Assembly: GCF_020360975.1 (NCBI RefSeq) | Contig: NW_025408671.1 | Span: forward strand, 3,844,001-3,908,000 | Direction of reading: 5' to 3' | DNA: 64,000 nucleotides | From: Hirsutella rhossiliensis | Taxonomy: Eukaryota; Ascomycota; Sordariomycetes; Hypocreales; Ophiocordycipitaceae | Program-made: the position numbers and the translations under genes | Notes under the pieces: generated by a model | Database searches by the model: none | What the model was told of the DNA's origin: nothing | What the model saw: the letters and a program-made list of their open reading frames with translations, nothing else | In this document: in pieces, positions 13,151 through 24,272 of the stretch | Layout: each line of letters begins with the position of its first letter | How positions within the stretch are numbered: position 1 is the first letter of the stretch

Positions 13151-13640
13151 CTTATTAAGAAGAATACGTTTAAAGCTATAAGAAAAAGTAAAAAGGCTAT
13201 ATAGTAGTAAAAGTAATAGTTGCCTTTTTTATAAAGAAAACTAAATATATAGAGAATATTTAACTATAATAATAAGGCTTTAAATATTAAAAGAATAGTT
13301 AAAGTAGAAAATAAATAATATTTATAAGATCTTACCTTTTAATTTAATACTACTTTTAGCTATATAGCCTATATATATTTTATATATACTTTATTTTAGG
13401 ATAAATATAAATAACTAATATAATAAAATAAAATAAGTAATACTTATAAGTAGCTTAAATATACTTATATATATTTTAGGTGCCTATTTTTAATTTACCT
13501 AGTTACTAAGTATTTATAGTAGCCCTAAAATAGCCTATAAGTAGGTATAAGTAGACTATAAGTAAATACCTATAAGTATCTTTAAGTCTACTTAATATAT
13601 CCTTAGGCTACCTAATAGATAGGGACGTAAAAGTATAGTT

Positions 13641-14322
13641 TAAGAGGCATAGCCTACCTATAAATATATTTATTTTTAGATAGAGGCAGCAGTAACCTCT
13701 TTAACCTTAAAGTATGCTTCGAATAGACGGTTAGCCTTAGTAGTAACCGGAAGCTATAGGTTACGTGGGTTAGCTACTCCGTCGCTAGCTCTTAAATATA
13801 TACCTATAAATACCGCTTAACGAGGTAAAAGTAAAATGCTCTAACAGATGCTTCTATTAGTGCGGATTATAGCTGATTCCCGGGTCTTCGCTATCTGACA
13901 CGTTCCTGCTATAAATTTAGTGGGTAGCCCTAGCTCTGGTGGCCTCGCCTGCTCCAGGCCGCCTCGACCGCCTCGATTTAGTGAGCTCCTACGAGAATAG
14001 CGGTCGGGGGCCGCGAGGCGCTATTAACAGATCTCTACTTCGTAGTAGAAACTAGCTTGTCTAGTCTCTCTCTAGCAATCCTCACGTCCAGGTAGGCGCT
14101 TCGTCTGGCTATAGTGACTAGGGCGGGACTAAGCTAATGCATATACGCCTTAACTATCATACTGCCAAGCAGACCATTCTGCTTCTTAGGCTGTCGCAAA
14201 GACCATTGTGCCACGAAGGTAAAAGTGGAATGCACTCCGACAAGTGCGCTACAACTGACGCATATCTGACGACCGCATCTTCCGAGACAGGCAGACTAAA
14301 AGACAAGGTCCTTTAGTGTATA
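13641..14322. other. Spacer between RIP tract and pogo element
   Basis: Composition returns from RIP-type to ordinary within about 200 bp. No frame on either strand shows a recognisable protein and no RNA gene was recognised. Confidence 0.5.
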
Positions 14323-16174
14323 AGTCCCTGCACATAGAAATGGGCACCCCCCTGTTTTGGGCACCCCAAAAAAATCACGACCATTTTCAACACCATTAAT
14401 TCAATCCCTTCTCACTGCCCACCACCGTGCACTACGATACAATCGTCACCTATTTCTGAAACCTCAGCTTCGGTTTCATCAGATTCTTCATTCTCAGCTG
14501 CGTTCACCTCCTCCTGCGCCCGTCGTATTGCCTCAATATTGGCGAACCTCGAATTCGGGCTCGTGACCACCCTCTTCCTTTTTTTCGGCTTGACGGCCGC
14601 CAATTGTGTTTCCAGTGCCTGAATCTGCAATTGAGCTTTTGCTAAAAGGCCATCCTTCTCGTCAAACCCTTTGTGATCTTCCTGAACAGCAATCTCTTCG
14701 TGGGCACGTCGTCGTCTAGCTGGTTGAATTGAACTACCTGAACCTTCAGATCTTGCGAGCGCCTCGGGTCGACCACGCAATCTGGGATGTGTCTGATTGC
14801 CAGTCACTGGTGGGTAAGTGGCTATTGAATGCATTGGCCACATTTTTCGCGTTCTTTTTGCGTCTGTTGCTGTTCTCCAGCAGAAGAGGGCTCAAAGTGG
14901 CTTCGCCATCGACACCGGCCACAAACCCGTCGCTTTCCAGCCACCCTTGATGTTTGACACAGTGAGCGCTTGCTCGCGTGCTTTCTGGTAGCAGGAAAGA
15001 AAGTTTTGCTTGCCGACTGGGCTTGAATCGGTCAGGAGGCTGAGAAATCCGACCTGTTTGCGGTAGTAGTGCTTAAGAGCGGAGAAGACAGACAAATCGA
15101 GCGGTTGCAACACATGAGAGGTATGGGAGGTAAGAAAAGAAGGTGAATCTGATGCTGGTAGCATAGATACATGAAGTCAACCGTCTCGTGACTTCCGTGG
15201 CCGTCCAATACTAGCAGTCTTCGCTCCGAAGGGTCGGGTGGCTGGGTTCTTGGAATGAACACCTTTTCGAGCCACTCCACCGCAGTTTGGTCCGAAGTCC
15301 AGCCGTTCTTTGTCGCAGTGAATTGCCAGTCACTAAAAGTACTGAGATCTTCTGGGAACCACTGTTGCTGGACCGATTTGCCCTTGAAAATGACGAGTGG
15401 AGGGAGGAAGGTGCCGGCAGCGGACACGCACTCGATGAACGACGTCCAGACCCGAGAACCAGGCGTCTTCTTTTGTACAGATCGTTTTTCAGCACTGCCA
15501 ACGACCAGGCCATTCTCCCCAAGTCCTTCCATGATGCCTGCTTCATCCATGTTGTACCTGTTCTCCGGCTTAATAGCCAGAATCTCGGGAAGGAAGAAAT
15601 TGTTGAACCAAGGCCGAATTACCTCGGTAGAAGCGCCGTTGACACGCGCAGAGTCTCTGTGATGGCACTTCTGGGTCCGAACTGCAGGATTTCGTCTTAA
15701 AAATGCTTGCATCCAGTGTTTTCCGAGCGGTGTGTGGTCTCCTTTGACGGCGAGCATGCGCTGCGCGAACTGCCTGATCTGCGAGTGAGTGGGAGGAAGG
15801 CCCAAGGCGTCCTGAATGAGAATCCATTCGGTAAGTTGCTTTTCCTGTGTCTGAGAAAGCCTCTGAAGAGCAGAAAATGCATCCTTTCTGCATTCGTGAC
15901 CATGCATGCGATTGTAAAGAGTTGCCCTCGGACGCCCCAATCGCGAGCAGCCTTCTTGGCGGATCCGCCATTGGCGATTGCCTCAAGGGCGCTGTGAATG
16001 TCAGACTCTGTATATTTCATCAGTAGTGGCTTGAAGACACATGCGTCAATTTTTTAGCAGATTGGATGCGTTTCCGCGGTGAAATTTGCTGTTGAAGTTG
16101 ACGCAGCCGTTTAGGTTGGGCACCCATCTTGGGTGCCCAAAACAGGGGGGTGCCCATTTCTATGTGCAGGGACT
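14323..16174 (-). mobile_element. pogo/Fot1-type Tc1-mariner transposon, complete ends
   Basis: The ends are perfect 44-bp terminal inverted repeats (14323-14366 and 16131-16174, beginning agtccctgcacatagaaatg). They are flanked by the TA target duplication of Tc1/mariner-pogo elements (14321-14322 and 16175-16176). The 1852-bp element holds one transposase gene on the minus strand. Identical TIRs and no RIP imply a recent insertion compared with the neighbouring AT-rich tract. The transposase as written is frameshifted, so the copy could move only with help from an intact relative. Confidence 0.93.
14412..16020 (-). pseudogene. pogo-family transposase, several -1 frameshifts
   Basis: It begins at the ATG at 16020 with a pipsqueak-type helix-turn-helix (SAKKAARDWGV). 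It continues in a second frame (15032-15940) with a CENP-B-like HTH (KHWMQAFLRRNP) and the DDE_1 core: first Asp in YNMDEAGI, second in LLVLDGHGSHET. The third block (QPLDLSVFSALK) is in another frame (14892-15164), and the C-terminal Lys/Glu-rich tail is in a fourth (14412-14843). The frame joins near 15945, 15125 and 14868 are each restored by one base in a short C, C or T run. At least two more such joins lie between 14650 and 14780. The intact product would bind the TIRs and catalyse cut-and-paste. Confidence 0.88.
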
Positions 16175-16538
16175 TAATACGCCCAAAAGGGGAAGATTAG
16201 CAGCGTAGTAAGAATATTGATGGATAGAAGACAACATTCACGTAGGGTTGGCCCCGACTTCTTAGTAAATTAGAATAATATGCCGTCTTCTTGGCCTTCA
16301 GCGCTACAATATTATCTGTTAATCCATCATGGATCATACTGCCGTGCCGGACTTAGAGGGCCTCAATTGGCAGCGAGACAATTTGGGCTTTATGTACCTA
16401 GTATAAGCTACCTTGCTATTGCCCTTCCTTCCCTCTTAGCCGCATGCGCTATAGCCCCCACTCGTCTTAGTCTGCCCTTCAGGCAGAGTGGTCTGCTTGG
16501 TAGTCAAGGCGTCTTTATACAGCATAGGCTTGGTGGTG
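16175..16538. other. Spacer between pogo and hAT elements
   Basis: No convincing coding frame or RNA gene. The right end (from about 16525) forms one arm of a short imperfect palindrome completed after the hAT insertion. Confidence 0.4.
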
Positions 16539-16546
16539 GCCCCACG

Positions 16547-17494
16547 CAGACTTGCAAATAGATAAATCAAATCAAATCCGGGGTCCAATTTGATTTGATT
16601 TGGATAGCAAAATCATGGATCTGATTTGATTTGATTTGATTTGAATCGATTTGGATCTCATTTGGATATCTGGATAGCCCCACTTTTTTCCCACGACAAA
16701 ATACATTGAGCCGCTCCTATAAGGTCCGCTTTGATAAGGTCCGCTTTGAGGCGGCCTCTCTGAGCTGCGGCCATCTGTCCGGCAAGGCTAAATATTCTCT
16801 CCGGCTCTGAAGACATCGCCGGAATGGAAAAGAGGTCGATTGCCATTCGCGACAGGCGTGGATATTGGCGTCTGCGGAGAAGCCAGTACTGGATGGGATT
16901 GTCCACAAGACAATCGCCCGGATCGGTACTGCCCACCCATTCTGCGTACTCGTCACGCATGGAGGACGGTGAGGGCGCAGGTTGGGCGCCAAGTTTCCTA
17001 ATTGAGGTCATGAAGTCATCTAGGTCCGTTGTCTTCCTTGCAGCTGTGGGCTCCTCGGGTATCGTATCTTGCTCGACCGCGAGGGTTCGGTACTCCTCCC
17101 ATATGCGCCATTGCAGCAGTCAAGTGCAGAGCTGTCCCATTTTGGCCATCGGCTACAAATATCTCCCCCCGTAATATGGCAGACGCACCCAAAGATATAT
17201 TTCACGATCAAACGTGTCAGGTAAAACACAAAAAGAAAGCTTGGTGACACGGCCTGGAAAAGCAACTGCCCGTAATTAGCGACCACTCTAGGCCAGGCAG
17301 GGCTGGCTCCCCAAAACTATTGGCCCAGGTCGCCATTGTGGGGCGTATCCAAATAATCAGATATCCAAATAAATTTGGGTGTTGCGATTTGATTTGATTT
17401 GATTCAGCGCAGGGGCAATTTGATTTGATTTGATTTGGATAAATTTGATTTGATTTGATTTGATTTGATTATGATTTATCTATTTGCAAGTCTG
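16547..17494 (-). mobile_element. Internally deleted hAT transposon with 8-bp TSD
   Basis: The 23-bp terminal inverted repeats begin cagacttgcaaatagataaa (16547-16569 and 17472-17494). They are bounded by a perfect 8-bp direct repeat, gccccacg, at 16539-16546 and 17495-17502. Eight-bp duplication and a CAG-type terminus define the hAT superfamily. Just inside both ends are many copies of TTTGAT (16570-16650 and 17385-17475), likely subterminal transposase-binding repeats. At 948 bp it is far shorter than an autonomous hAT and keeps only the transposase C-terminus. Confidence 0.93.
16658..17130 (-). pseudogene. hAT transposase C-terminal (dimerisation) fragment
   Basis: The minus-strand frame runs from about 17130, after an in-frame stop, through the Met at 17011. 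It contains the hATC signature: NPIQYWLLRRRQYPRLSRMA, then SSEPERIFSLAG. This part of hAT transposases forms the dimer interface. The RNase H-like catalytic half is missing. A 15-bp tandem duplication (ataaggtccgctttg, about 16721-16750) repeats the residues KADLI near the C-terminus. Confidence 0.85.
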
Positions 17495-17502
17495 GCCCCA
17501 CG

Positions 17503-18041
17503 TGTGGGACGCCCACCGCCAAGCCTGTCGTAGCTTGGCCAGTTTCTTAGGGTATCACGAAGCCGCCCCTCAGACGTCAACCAAAAGAAATGGGCAACTC
17601 GGCCCCACAAATCTCCGTGGCTGGTGTCTGTTGACTAATGGAGCCCTCGTTGCTAGACCATAGAGGGATACAAAGAGGGTCAATACCTTGACAGGGGTAG
17701 CTTCATTGCCAAGTATCAAAGACCTCGACGACACCTAATAGACCGGTAAAAAGCCCGGAATTTAGGGTCTCGCTGGACCTCCAAGATGTCTCTTTTACTT
17801 CTATTAAAATAATGCCTTGAGGTTATCCACCTTTGCTTGTGTAAGCATCCTTCACTTCCGTACATGTTCTCCAACGCCTGTTTGAGAGTGTCTTTGCTAA
17901 TCGGCATGTTGACCGTGTTCGAGCGTAACCGATAACGATGGTGCCGTCTTCAGTCCATAGATCCTTCTGCACTTAGTATCCCGAGCCTTTACCTCTGACT
18001 TGCGATGATTCAATATGATGCGATTGCTGACGGGCCGATAG
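17503..18041. other. Spacer upstream of terpene synthase; no N-terminal exon found
   Basis: I looked here for the missing 5' exons of the terpene synthase and found none with family features. The end of an intron (branch-like gctgac, acceptor gatag) falls at 18041. A 63-codon minus frame (17716-17907) is unrecognised. Confidence 0.4.
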
Positions 18042-18880
18042 CTTGCCCACCCCGGCCATCCAGTTGAAGTCCAGGGGTATGTGGGGCTGTTCACCTGGCT
18101 CGTCGTCCAGTACGATGACATAGTCGGGCAGAACAACCACATGATAGACGAGGCGCTTCTTTTCCACCAGCGATTTTTTCGAGGCGAGACCCAGCCAAAC
18201 AAGCTCCTCGAAGGAATTGCAGACTTGATTCGAGAGGCTCATAACCATTTTGATCCTGTCATGGCGAATTTGCTACAGATCTCTGTCCTCAAGTTTCTGA
18301 CGAGCAACTTGCTGGAGCGACACGCAGGTTTCCAAAACATGCTTGTCACGAGAGAAGGCAGACAGTTTCCCGGGTTCTACAGAGACATGTCAGGTATGAA
18401 CGTAGCTTATGCAGTGTTCTGCTACCCCAAAGCGCTTTATCCCGACGTTGGTGCCTTCTTGGAAGCGATCCCAGATATGGCTAAATTCATCGATATCTCC
18501 AACGACGTGCTATCGTGGGTAGCCCACCCTCTATTTTGAATAACTTCCTAAGTTAATGTCTGAACAGCTTCTATAAGGAAGAAGTTGGTGGGGATACGAG
18601 GAATTATATAAATAACCGTGCTAAATGCACAGGAAAGCCACTCCTTACCGTTTTAGGAGAGGTAAATGAGGAGACAATAGAGTCTGCAAGACGGGTCGAG
18701 ACGATTCTCAAGGATAGGGGGAAATATGCACAGTCCTGGAGCGATAGTGTCAGAGGCTACATGGCGATGCACACCACAAATCCTCGGTACAAACTCGAGG
18801 ACTTGGGTTTAGGTGAGGAGCACCCCTTGGCGCCTTTTGAGCACAAAATAGGTCAGTTCTTTAAGCAAATGAGCACATGA
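18042..18880 (+). CDS. Terpene synthase (TRI5-like fold), 5' end missing
   Basis: Two exons can be supported: 18042-18514 and 18568-18880, with a 53-bp intron (gtgggt...aacag). Together they give about 261 codons. The protein shows FTWLVVQYDDIVG at the Asp-rich position and the metal-binding NSE motif NDVLSFYKEE, whose codons are joined across the intron. It ends in a C-terminal WxDSVxGYM helix typical of fungal trichodiene/longiborneol-type sesquiterpene cyclases. Such enzymes ionise farnesyl diphosphate with Mg2+. Family members are about 350-400 residues, so some 100 N-terminal residues are absent. The Asp-rich motif reads DDIVG rather than DDxxD/E. No P450, transferase or other pathway gene lies nearby. 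It could be an orphan or a decaying gene in a transposon island. Confidence 0.75.
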
Positions 18881-21651
18881 TTTCGATTTCGATTTCGACA
18901 GTGCGTTGGCATAACTCGTACGGGTGCGAGGTACGAGTTGCGGACTCGGCGCGACCTGATCAGCCTGACAATACGCAGGCCAGCGGAGACTTTTTTCAGC
19001 TTTGGCCACCAACATGACGCACATGTGCCAGAGAAAGCCGTTGGGTTTGTGAGTCGACCTGATTCAGGCAGGTGTTGGTCGACGCTTTGCCAACACTCGG
19101 GTTCGACAGTCCGGTTCGACGCGCGCATTGTTGTAAATTCGGGATACTCAGTCGCCCGATGAGGCCGGCAAAACACCATGGTTGGAAGCAAGGCCTTTTG
19201 AATGCATGCAAAAGCATATGGTAAGCTTCAAGGGACACAGAAACAGAAGGGCCCGAACTGGGGTCATCACACGCAGTATTTCGCTGGGCTCCCCCCTCGT
19301 GAGAAACGAACACAGCACCAGATGGTTTGGCTGGCGCCGTGCCGGAAACTGTCTTCATCTTTGACGACTGTGTTCAAGCAAGTGCATCAACGGCTCCGAG
19401 CACGAGCATCAGGGCTTCGAGTACCAGTACCTCCCGCCTAGGAAATGGAGGGCGCTGATGTGGAAACAAATGATCCGCTCATGTCGGCGGACATGGAAGA
19501 CGGACCATTAGAGGAATTTGCACATTCTGGGTCACGGCGACCATCTGACGAACGCAGTGTGGTGTTTGTCGTCCTTGGGGTCTTGATGGGAGCCGTTGTG
19601 TCATGGAGAGCAGTGATGATTCGAGGGTCCCTGTTAACGAGCAGACATGCAAGAAGTTGCTATCCACGTATTGTGAGTGCACTGCTATGGCAAAAGACAG
19701 GTGTTACTAACACGAGTCACTTGACAGCCCTAGCACTATTATAACTCGAGTACGAGGAATATATATGGGAGAATGACTTTGATCAGCAAGACATTTACCG
19801 CGGACTACCGACGGCTGAATAAGATGCGGCATGAGCTAAGGACATGATACGGCCATGCACGTATAGCACTTAGGACACAAACGAAACAATCCCAGCAGGC
19901 CTCACCACTTCGTCGCGCACAACTCTACGGACCATGTCGACCACAGCATCACGACGCTTCGCCTCGCCATCACATGTACGGGCGACGCGACACCGGTTCT
20001 CATGAAGCGAGACGCCAGCAAGGTCATGAATATGCTTCCGAGCATGCGGACAGTGCACAAGAACCGGCGGTTCGACAAGATCCAGGAGTAGTTCAAGGAC
20101 GCCTCGTACACTAATTGGGAATACATACAGCAAGGAGGAGGTGATGCGACATAATCCCGAGTCGACTCAGGCGTCCGATGCAGAAGAAGAATGGAGTCAA
20201 GAGACAGATGGCGTAGCTCAGTGTGTAGACATGATCAGTATCAAGCACCCACCTCAAGCTTTTCTGCTGGGCAGCACGGCGGTCGGTACTGAACATCCCC
20301 ATGCCCCATACAAATTCCATGATGGCTTCGTAACACTGCGACAATTCGATGCCAGCTGTCAAGTCTATCGTCTACCTACCCAGTCGGCAGCAGGCTCGTC
20401 GCGGGCGCTTTTCGATGATGTCGTGGCCGGGAGAGATGGGGGTGGATTGAAGCGTCGAAGCGGCTAGACAGGGCCAGTCCCAGCTGCCACAATTAATGCC
20501 GGCTAGCTAAGAAAGATGCCGTACACTTTGTTCCTCTTGACGTGAGGTTTCTTGAGTGAGGTGAGGCGACGCAAATCGTGTTTCAGCAGAGATATAAGCT
20601 ACAATTATTTATGTCTCTGTCACATACGGCCATACCTGTGAGGAAGCACCCGCTCTCGTCTGCTCGCGGTTAGTTAAGCTCGCAAGGGGCAGATTAGTAG
20701 TTGAATCGGTGACGGTCAGCGAATACCGGCTGCTGTATGTTTTTAGACAATTTTTTTTGGTGGAGATGGCTTGGATGACGGTGGCGCAGTGATTAGTTAT
20801 GCAAGCGGAGAAGGGAGGCATCTCCATCCTGCAGTCTGCGTAAGTTAGTAAGCGTTGCGATACTTTCAACTGCGCATCCATTGCCAGCGTGAAGCACCGG
20901 GAAGGCTCGTGCCGGAACTGTCCAGCCGAGTCCATGCCGTCGTCCATCGATCATGTGGCTCGGTGAATTGCTCTGAACAGGTTGTATGCCGAAATGCGCA
21001 CGAAGAACCATGGTTGGAACCTCGACTTAACGCAGCCATAGCACATCAGTTCACCCTCTGTCGTCAGCACCGGTTACAAGTCCAGCATAAGACACCCTGT
21101 AAGTTACACACCACCAGCGGGGTCCACGATTGTGCACTTCAGGCAGCTGTTGCCGCGACTGGGCAGGGGAGTTAAAAGCCCACTTTTATTGGATACATGA
21201 GACTGTGTGGGAGGCAGCTACAGCATCTACAGCTAATTATCTGAAACTCCGAAAGGTGGTCAGAAGTCTACCGTCCATTTACTCTGTGCCATAAAACATC
21301 ACGATCTCCTGGCTTTACTCTTTCTACCGCGGCACTCCGTTATTTTTGTGATGAATGCATCCTACCTAAGCTCGCCCCAGTTAAGCTGACTGTATTTGTT
21401 AGATTGGATCATCAATGCATGCTGCTGAGCAGAAATCAGGCCGCTGGATGGCTGCTGGATGGCTGCTGGATGGCTGATGGATGGCTGATGGGTGGCTGGT
21501 GGGATGGCTGAGCTCGTTGTGGCTAATAAATGAGGCTGGAGGTGTGTCCGGAACGGAAATTTAGCTGTACCGAGTCCCATTTGAACTTCTATCGACGTGA
21601 TGGACCGCCTTTTGGTGCCTTCGGCCCTTTTTATCGTTATCTCCGCCACCC
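18881..21651. other. 2.8-kb region without recognisable genes
   Basis: Only short overlapping frames with no family features on either strand. A TTTCGA-type triplicate lies at about 18880-18900 and a minisatellite at 21443-21510. The last 100 bp would hold the promoter of the kinase-like gene. A frame at 19445-19744 (acidic start, hydrophobic middle) was considered and not supported. Confidence 0.5.
21443..21510. repeat. 11-bp minisatellite (GCTGCTGGATG)n
   Basis: About six tandem units of gctgctggatg, drifting to gctgatggatg and gctggtgggatg at the right end. It is non-coding and lies 140 bp upstream of the APH-like gene start. Confidence 0.8.
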
Positions 21652-23264
21652 ATGGAGGAGACTCTACCACTCCTTAGGGGACGGATCTCCCTGGAAGATG
21701 CTCTGAAACAGGATATCGATATCATTCGAGAGTTGTCCTACCCAGAGAAGCGATATCAGCTCTGGTACCACCTCTATACTCAACGCCAACAAATCGCCGA
21801 GGTTGTATCGCGACACTTGAACATATCACAATCTGATTTTAGCCTTGGTGAAGTTAAGGAGTGGATACATGGCAATTTTAATGCCTGTATTCCTATTCAT
21901 ATTGTCCGGAGCCCTCATACTTTCGGTCTTCCTCCCCGTGCTATTATTCGGTTTCCGCTTCCATATAAGCTTGGCGAAGCCTTTCGCCCCGGAAATGTCG
22001 ACGAAAAGCTGCGCTCAGAGGCTGCCACATACATTTGGCTGCAACAGAACTGCCCCGATATGCCTATACCTCGACTCTTTGGCTTTGGTTTTCCTGGCAC
22101 GTAATCGGTATGTAACGCTGGCCTGGCTAGCCCACCATCTATTGATTGAGCGTTTAGTTTGCTGCGGTCAGTCGTGAGCCGTTCTATAACCGTGCACTAT
22201 GGTTTGCCCGTCGCGCTATAGCATGGATATTCGGTCGTTCGCTCTCCCCTTGCGTTCCGCACAGTCGCCGCCATCTACCCGATCTTGGGTATTTGGTCCT
22301 AGAATACATCGACAATGGCAAGATGCTATCCGAGACTTGGGAGGAATCTCGCCATGACTCAGGGCGGCGCGCCAATCTCTTCAGGCATCTCTCTCGGATC
22401 ATGCTCAACCTTGCAAAGCTTCCTCTCCCTAGGATCGGCTCTTGGACAATAGACGACGGTGGTGTCCTAAAACTCGCAAATCGTCCCCTTACTCTTCTCT
22501 TTCACCAGCTAGAAAATGCCGGGATCGCGACCGAAATACCCCGGGATCGTACATACACCTCTGTAGAGCCATACCTCTTAGATCTCATCACCTGCCACGA
22601 CAACCGCGTACGACATCAACCTAACTCGATCCACCACCAAAGCGATGGCGAACAACAGTTGGCGGCTCTAACAGCAATGCGGGCCCTCCTCCCCAAATTT
22701 ATGGACCCGCAACTTCGTGAAGGGCCATTTATCTTCTCACTAACCGACCTTCACCAGAGCAATATCTTTGTGGACGATGATTGGCATATCACGAGTATAA
22801 TTGATCTCGAATGGGCATGTTCGCGACCTATTGAGATGGTTGGTCCACCGGACTGGCTTTCCGACCGGAGCCTGGAAGAAATCTTTCTCTATTTTGACGA
22901 CTATGCTGCCTTGCACGACGAGTTTGTCGACGCAGTAGAAAGTGAGGGCTTGGAGCTATACCACACAAACTTCAGTGCTAAAGTCATGCGTGCCTGTTGG
23001 AAGACGGGCTCATTTTGGTACTCCCGTGCTTTGGACTCTCCAACGACTTTGCCAGCCTTATACATCGATCATATCCAGCCACGGTTTGTAAAGCTCAGTA
23101 CTGCCGCATGGGCTGAGTTCAGTCATATGCTCATGGCACTATGGGATCTAGATAGCCGACCTTTTATTTCCTTCAAGGTGAGAGAGCAGGAGCAATATGA
23201 CAACAAACTAAGGAATATATTCGCTCAGTCGCAGGGTGAGGAGAATGCTTCTGAGACTGGATAA
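21652..23264 (+). CDS. APH / choline-kinase-like phosphotransferase family protein
   Basis: Exons 21652-22100 and 22172-23264 (71-bp intron gtaatc...gtcag) give 513 residues. The catalytic loop reads SLTDLHQSNIFVDDD (D..H..N pattern) and is followed by IIDLEW, the metal-binding Asp segment that replaces DFG in aminoglycoside-phosphotransferase-like kinases. An N-terminal lobe with FRPGNVDEKLRSEAATYIWL fits the Glu/Lys region. Fungi carry many such proteins of unknown substrate; antibiotic resistance should not be inferred. The in-frame TAA just after the donor site makes splicing obligatory. The C-terminus is a charged helix. The start is the first ATG after a stretch without frame continuity. 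Confidence 0.85.
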
Positions 23265-23413
23265 GAGGGAATACGATTCATATCGATGAGATAGTCTTAG
23301 TATTAACAAATGATATCTGAGATGGGGGAGGCCATCACAGACAAGGAACGGGAGGTAGATAAGTTGGAGAAGGAGAAGCGAGAGTTGGAGGAGTACGAAC
23401 AAAGCATTTGAGG

Positions 23414-23914
23414 TCACGCTACCAAGAACTTATCTATCCCTATGTAACTTCTCCTGCGATTCCCGTGCCTTCTTGAGCCATTCGCGATCCTGTCGAGCTT
23501 CCTCATCGGGAATGAATAATCTATTGTTTTCGGATATTGGGAGTCACGCTCGGAGTGATTGATTCGTTGCTGGACGTCAGCTTTTTCTCTTTCGCCCATC
23601 TGGTCGTGGTGGAAGATAGACCCTTCCCTCTCGTTGATCTCTAGGAGACTGAAGTGGCTCTGGTGCTGGAAGAGCGGAAAGAAGCCCACCAAGAGGCTCC
23701 GTGCTTCCGCTTGGTGGTGCCATTCTGCCATCCGCTTCGCCGCCCTCTCGAACGGACGCGGAATGGTGCTGTGAGATGGCGTCTGCCGATGGATTGGGAT
23801 GGAGAAGCCGACCCGGACGAAGGCCAGTTTGTCGGACAAGTGTAGGCAGGCGAGAATGACCTCGTCGTCGAGCCACCTCATCCCACCAAGCCTTCGTAGC
23901 AAATAGTACGCCAT
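23414..23914 (-). pseudogene. Ulp1/C48 protease-like fragment
   Basis: A 166-codon minus frame has WLDDEVILACLHLS near its start and HFSLLEINEREGSIFHHD further on. That spacing resembles the His/Asp part of C48 (SUMO-protease-like) domains found in fungal repeat-associated proteins. The downstream Gln/Cys block is not seen. Near 23500 the reading frame departs from a Glu/Lys-rich coiled coil (DEEARQDREWLKKARESQEK) that continues in the next frame, again repaired by one C in a C run. It is probably a relic of a mobile-element-associated gene; function is uncertain. Confidence 0.4.
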
Positions 23915-24272
23915 AAGTTAATACTCTTGTTATTGGTGGATTAATTGCCAATGCCCGTGACGCCATTTGTGCGGACATGAGCCCCCAGGCTTGGATGGAG
24001 CTGGCGGGGGATGCCTGTCATTCTATTTTTACCCCCATCTAATACCTAAGTTACGTCGCCCTTGGTTAATAGAGCTTACAGTGCGTACTATGAAACAGGG
24101 AGGAGGCGTAAAACGGCCAGAGACTAACTACCTATTAGCCGTGTCACTTTGGTACAAGCATCAACTCCCGAACCAAACCCTCGCTGCCCCTCCCTCGTCC
24201 CTCTTCCCCGCAAAGGAAGCCCCGCCAAGGGAAGCGCAACTCCCATCGTCAACCACCTCGTCCGACGCCATC
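23915..24272. other. Promoter/5' region of the oxidoreductase
   Basis: The frame of the oxidoreductase stays open upstream to 23967, but that part lacks family features and its codon use is unlike the body. It is more likely 5' leader. An alternative in-frame ATG is at 24090. Confidence 0.4.

Larger units (their letters stand above)
5235..13640. repeat. RIP-mutated AT-rich tract
   Basis: About 8.4 kb in which CpA and TpG are almost absent (many consecutive 60-base lines contain none) and TpA is extremely common. No long open frame exists on either strand. This is the product of C-to-T change at CpA on both strands, the signature of repeat-induced point mutation in filamentous ascomycetes. 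The edges are sharp: ordinary composition resumes at about 5230 on the left and 13640-13700 on the right. The tract contains a recognisable gypsy relic and an inverted repeat (annotated separately). The flanks at 5235-6400 and 11100-12080 are unassigned; they are probably further repeat DNA. Confidence 0.9.

Noticed and set aside
5235..13640. AT-rich tract as a possible centromere or mitochondrial insert
   Set aside because: The CpA/TpG depletion and readable gypsy Pol explain it as RIPed repeat DNA. Centromere identity would need CENP-A data.
17716..17907. 63-codon minus frame starting MPISKDTLKQAL
   Set aside because: Protein-like composition, but unrecognised, isolated and antisense to the region where terpene synthase exons were sought.
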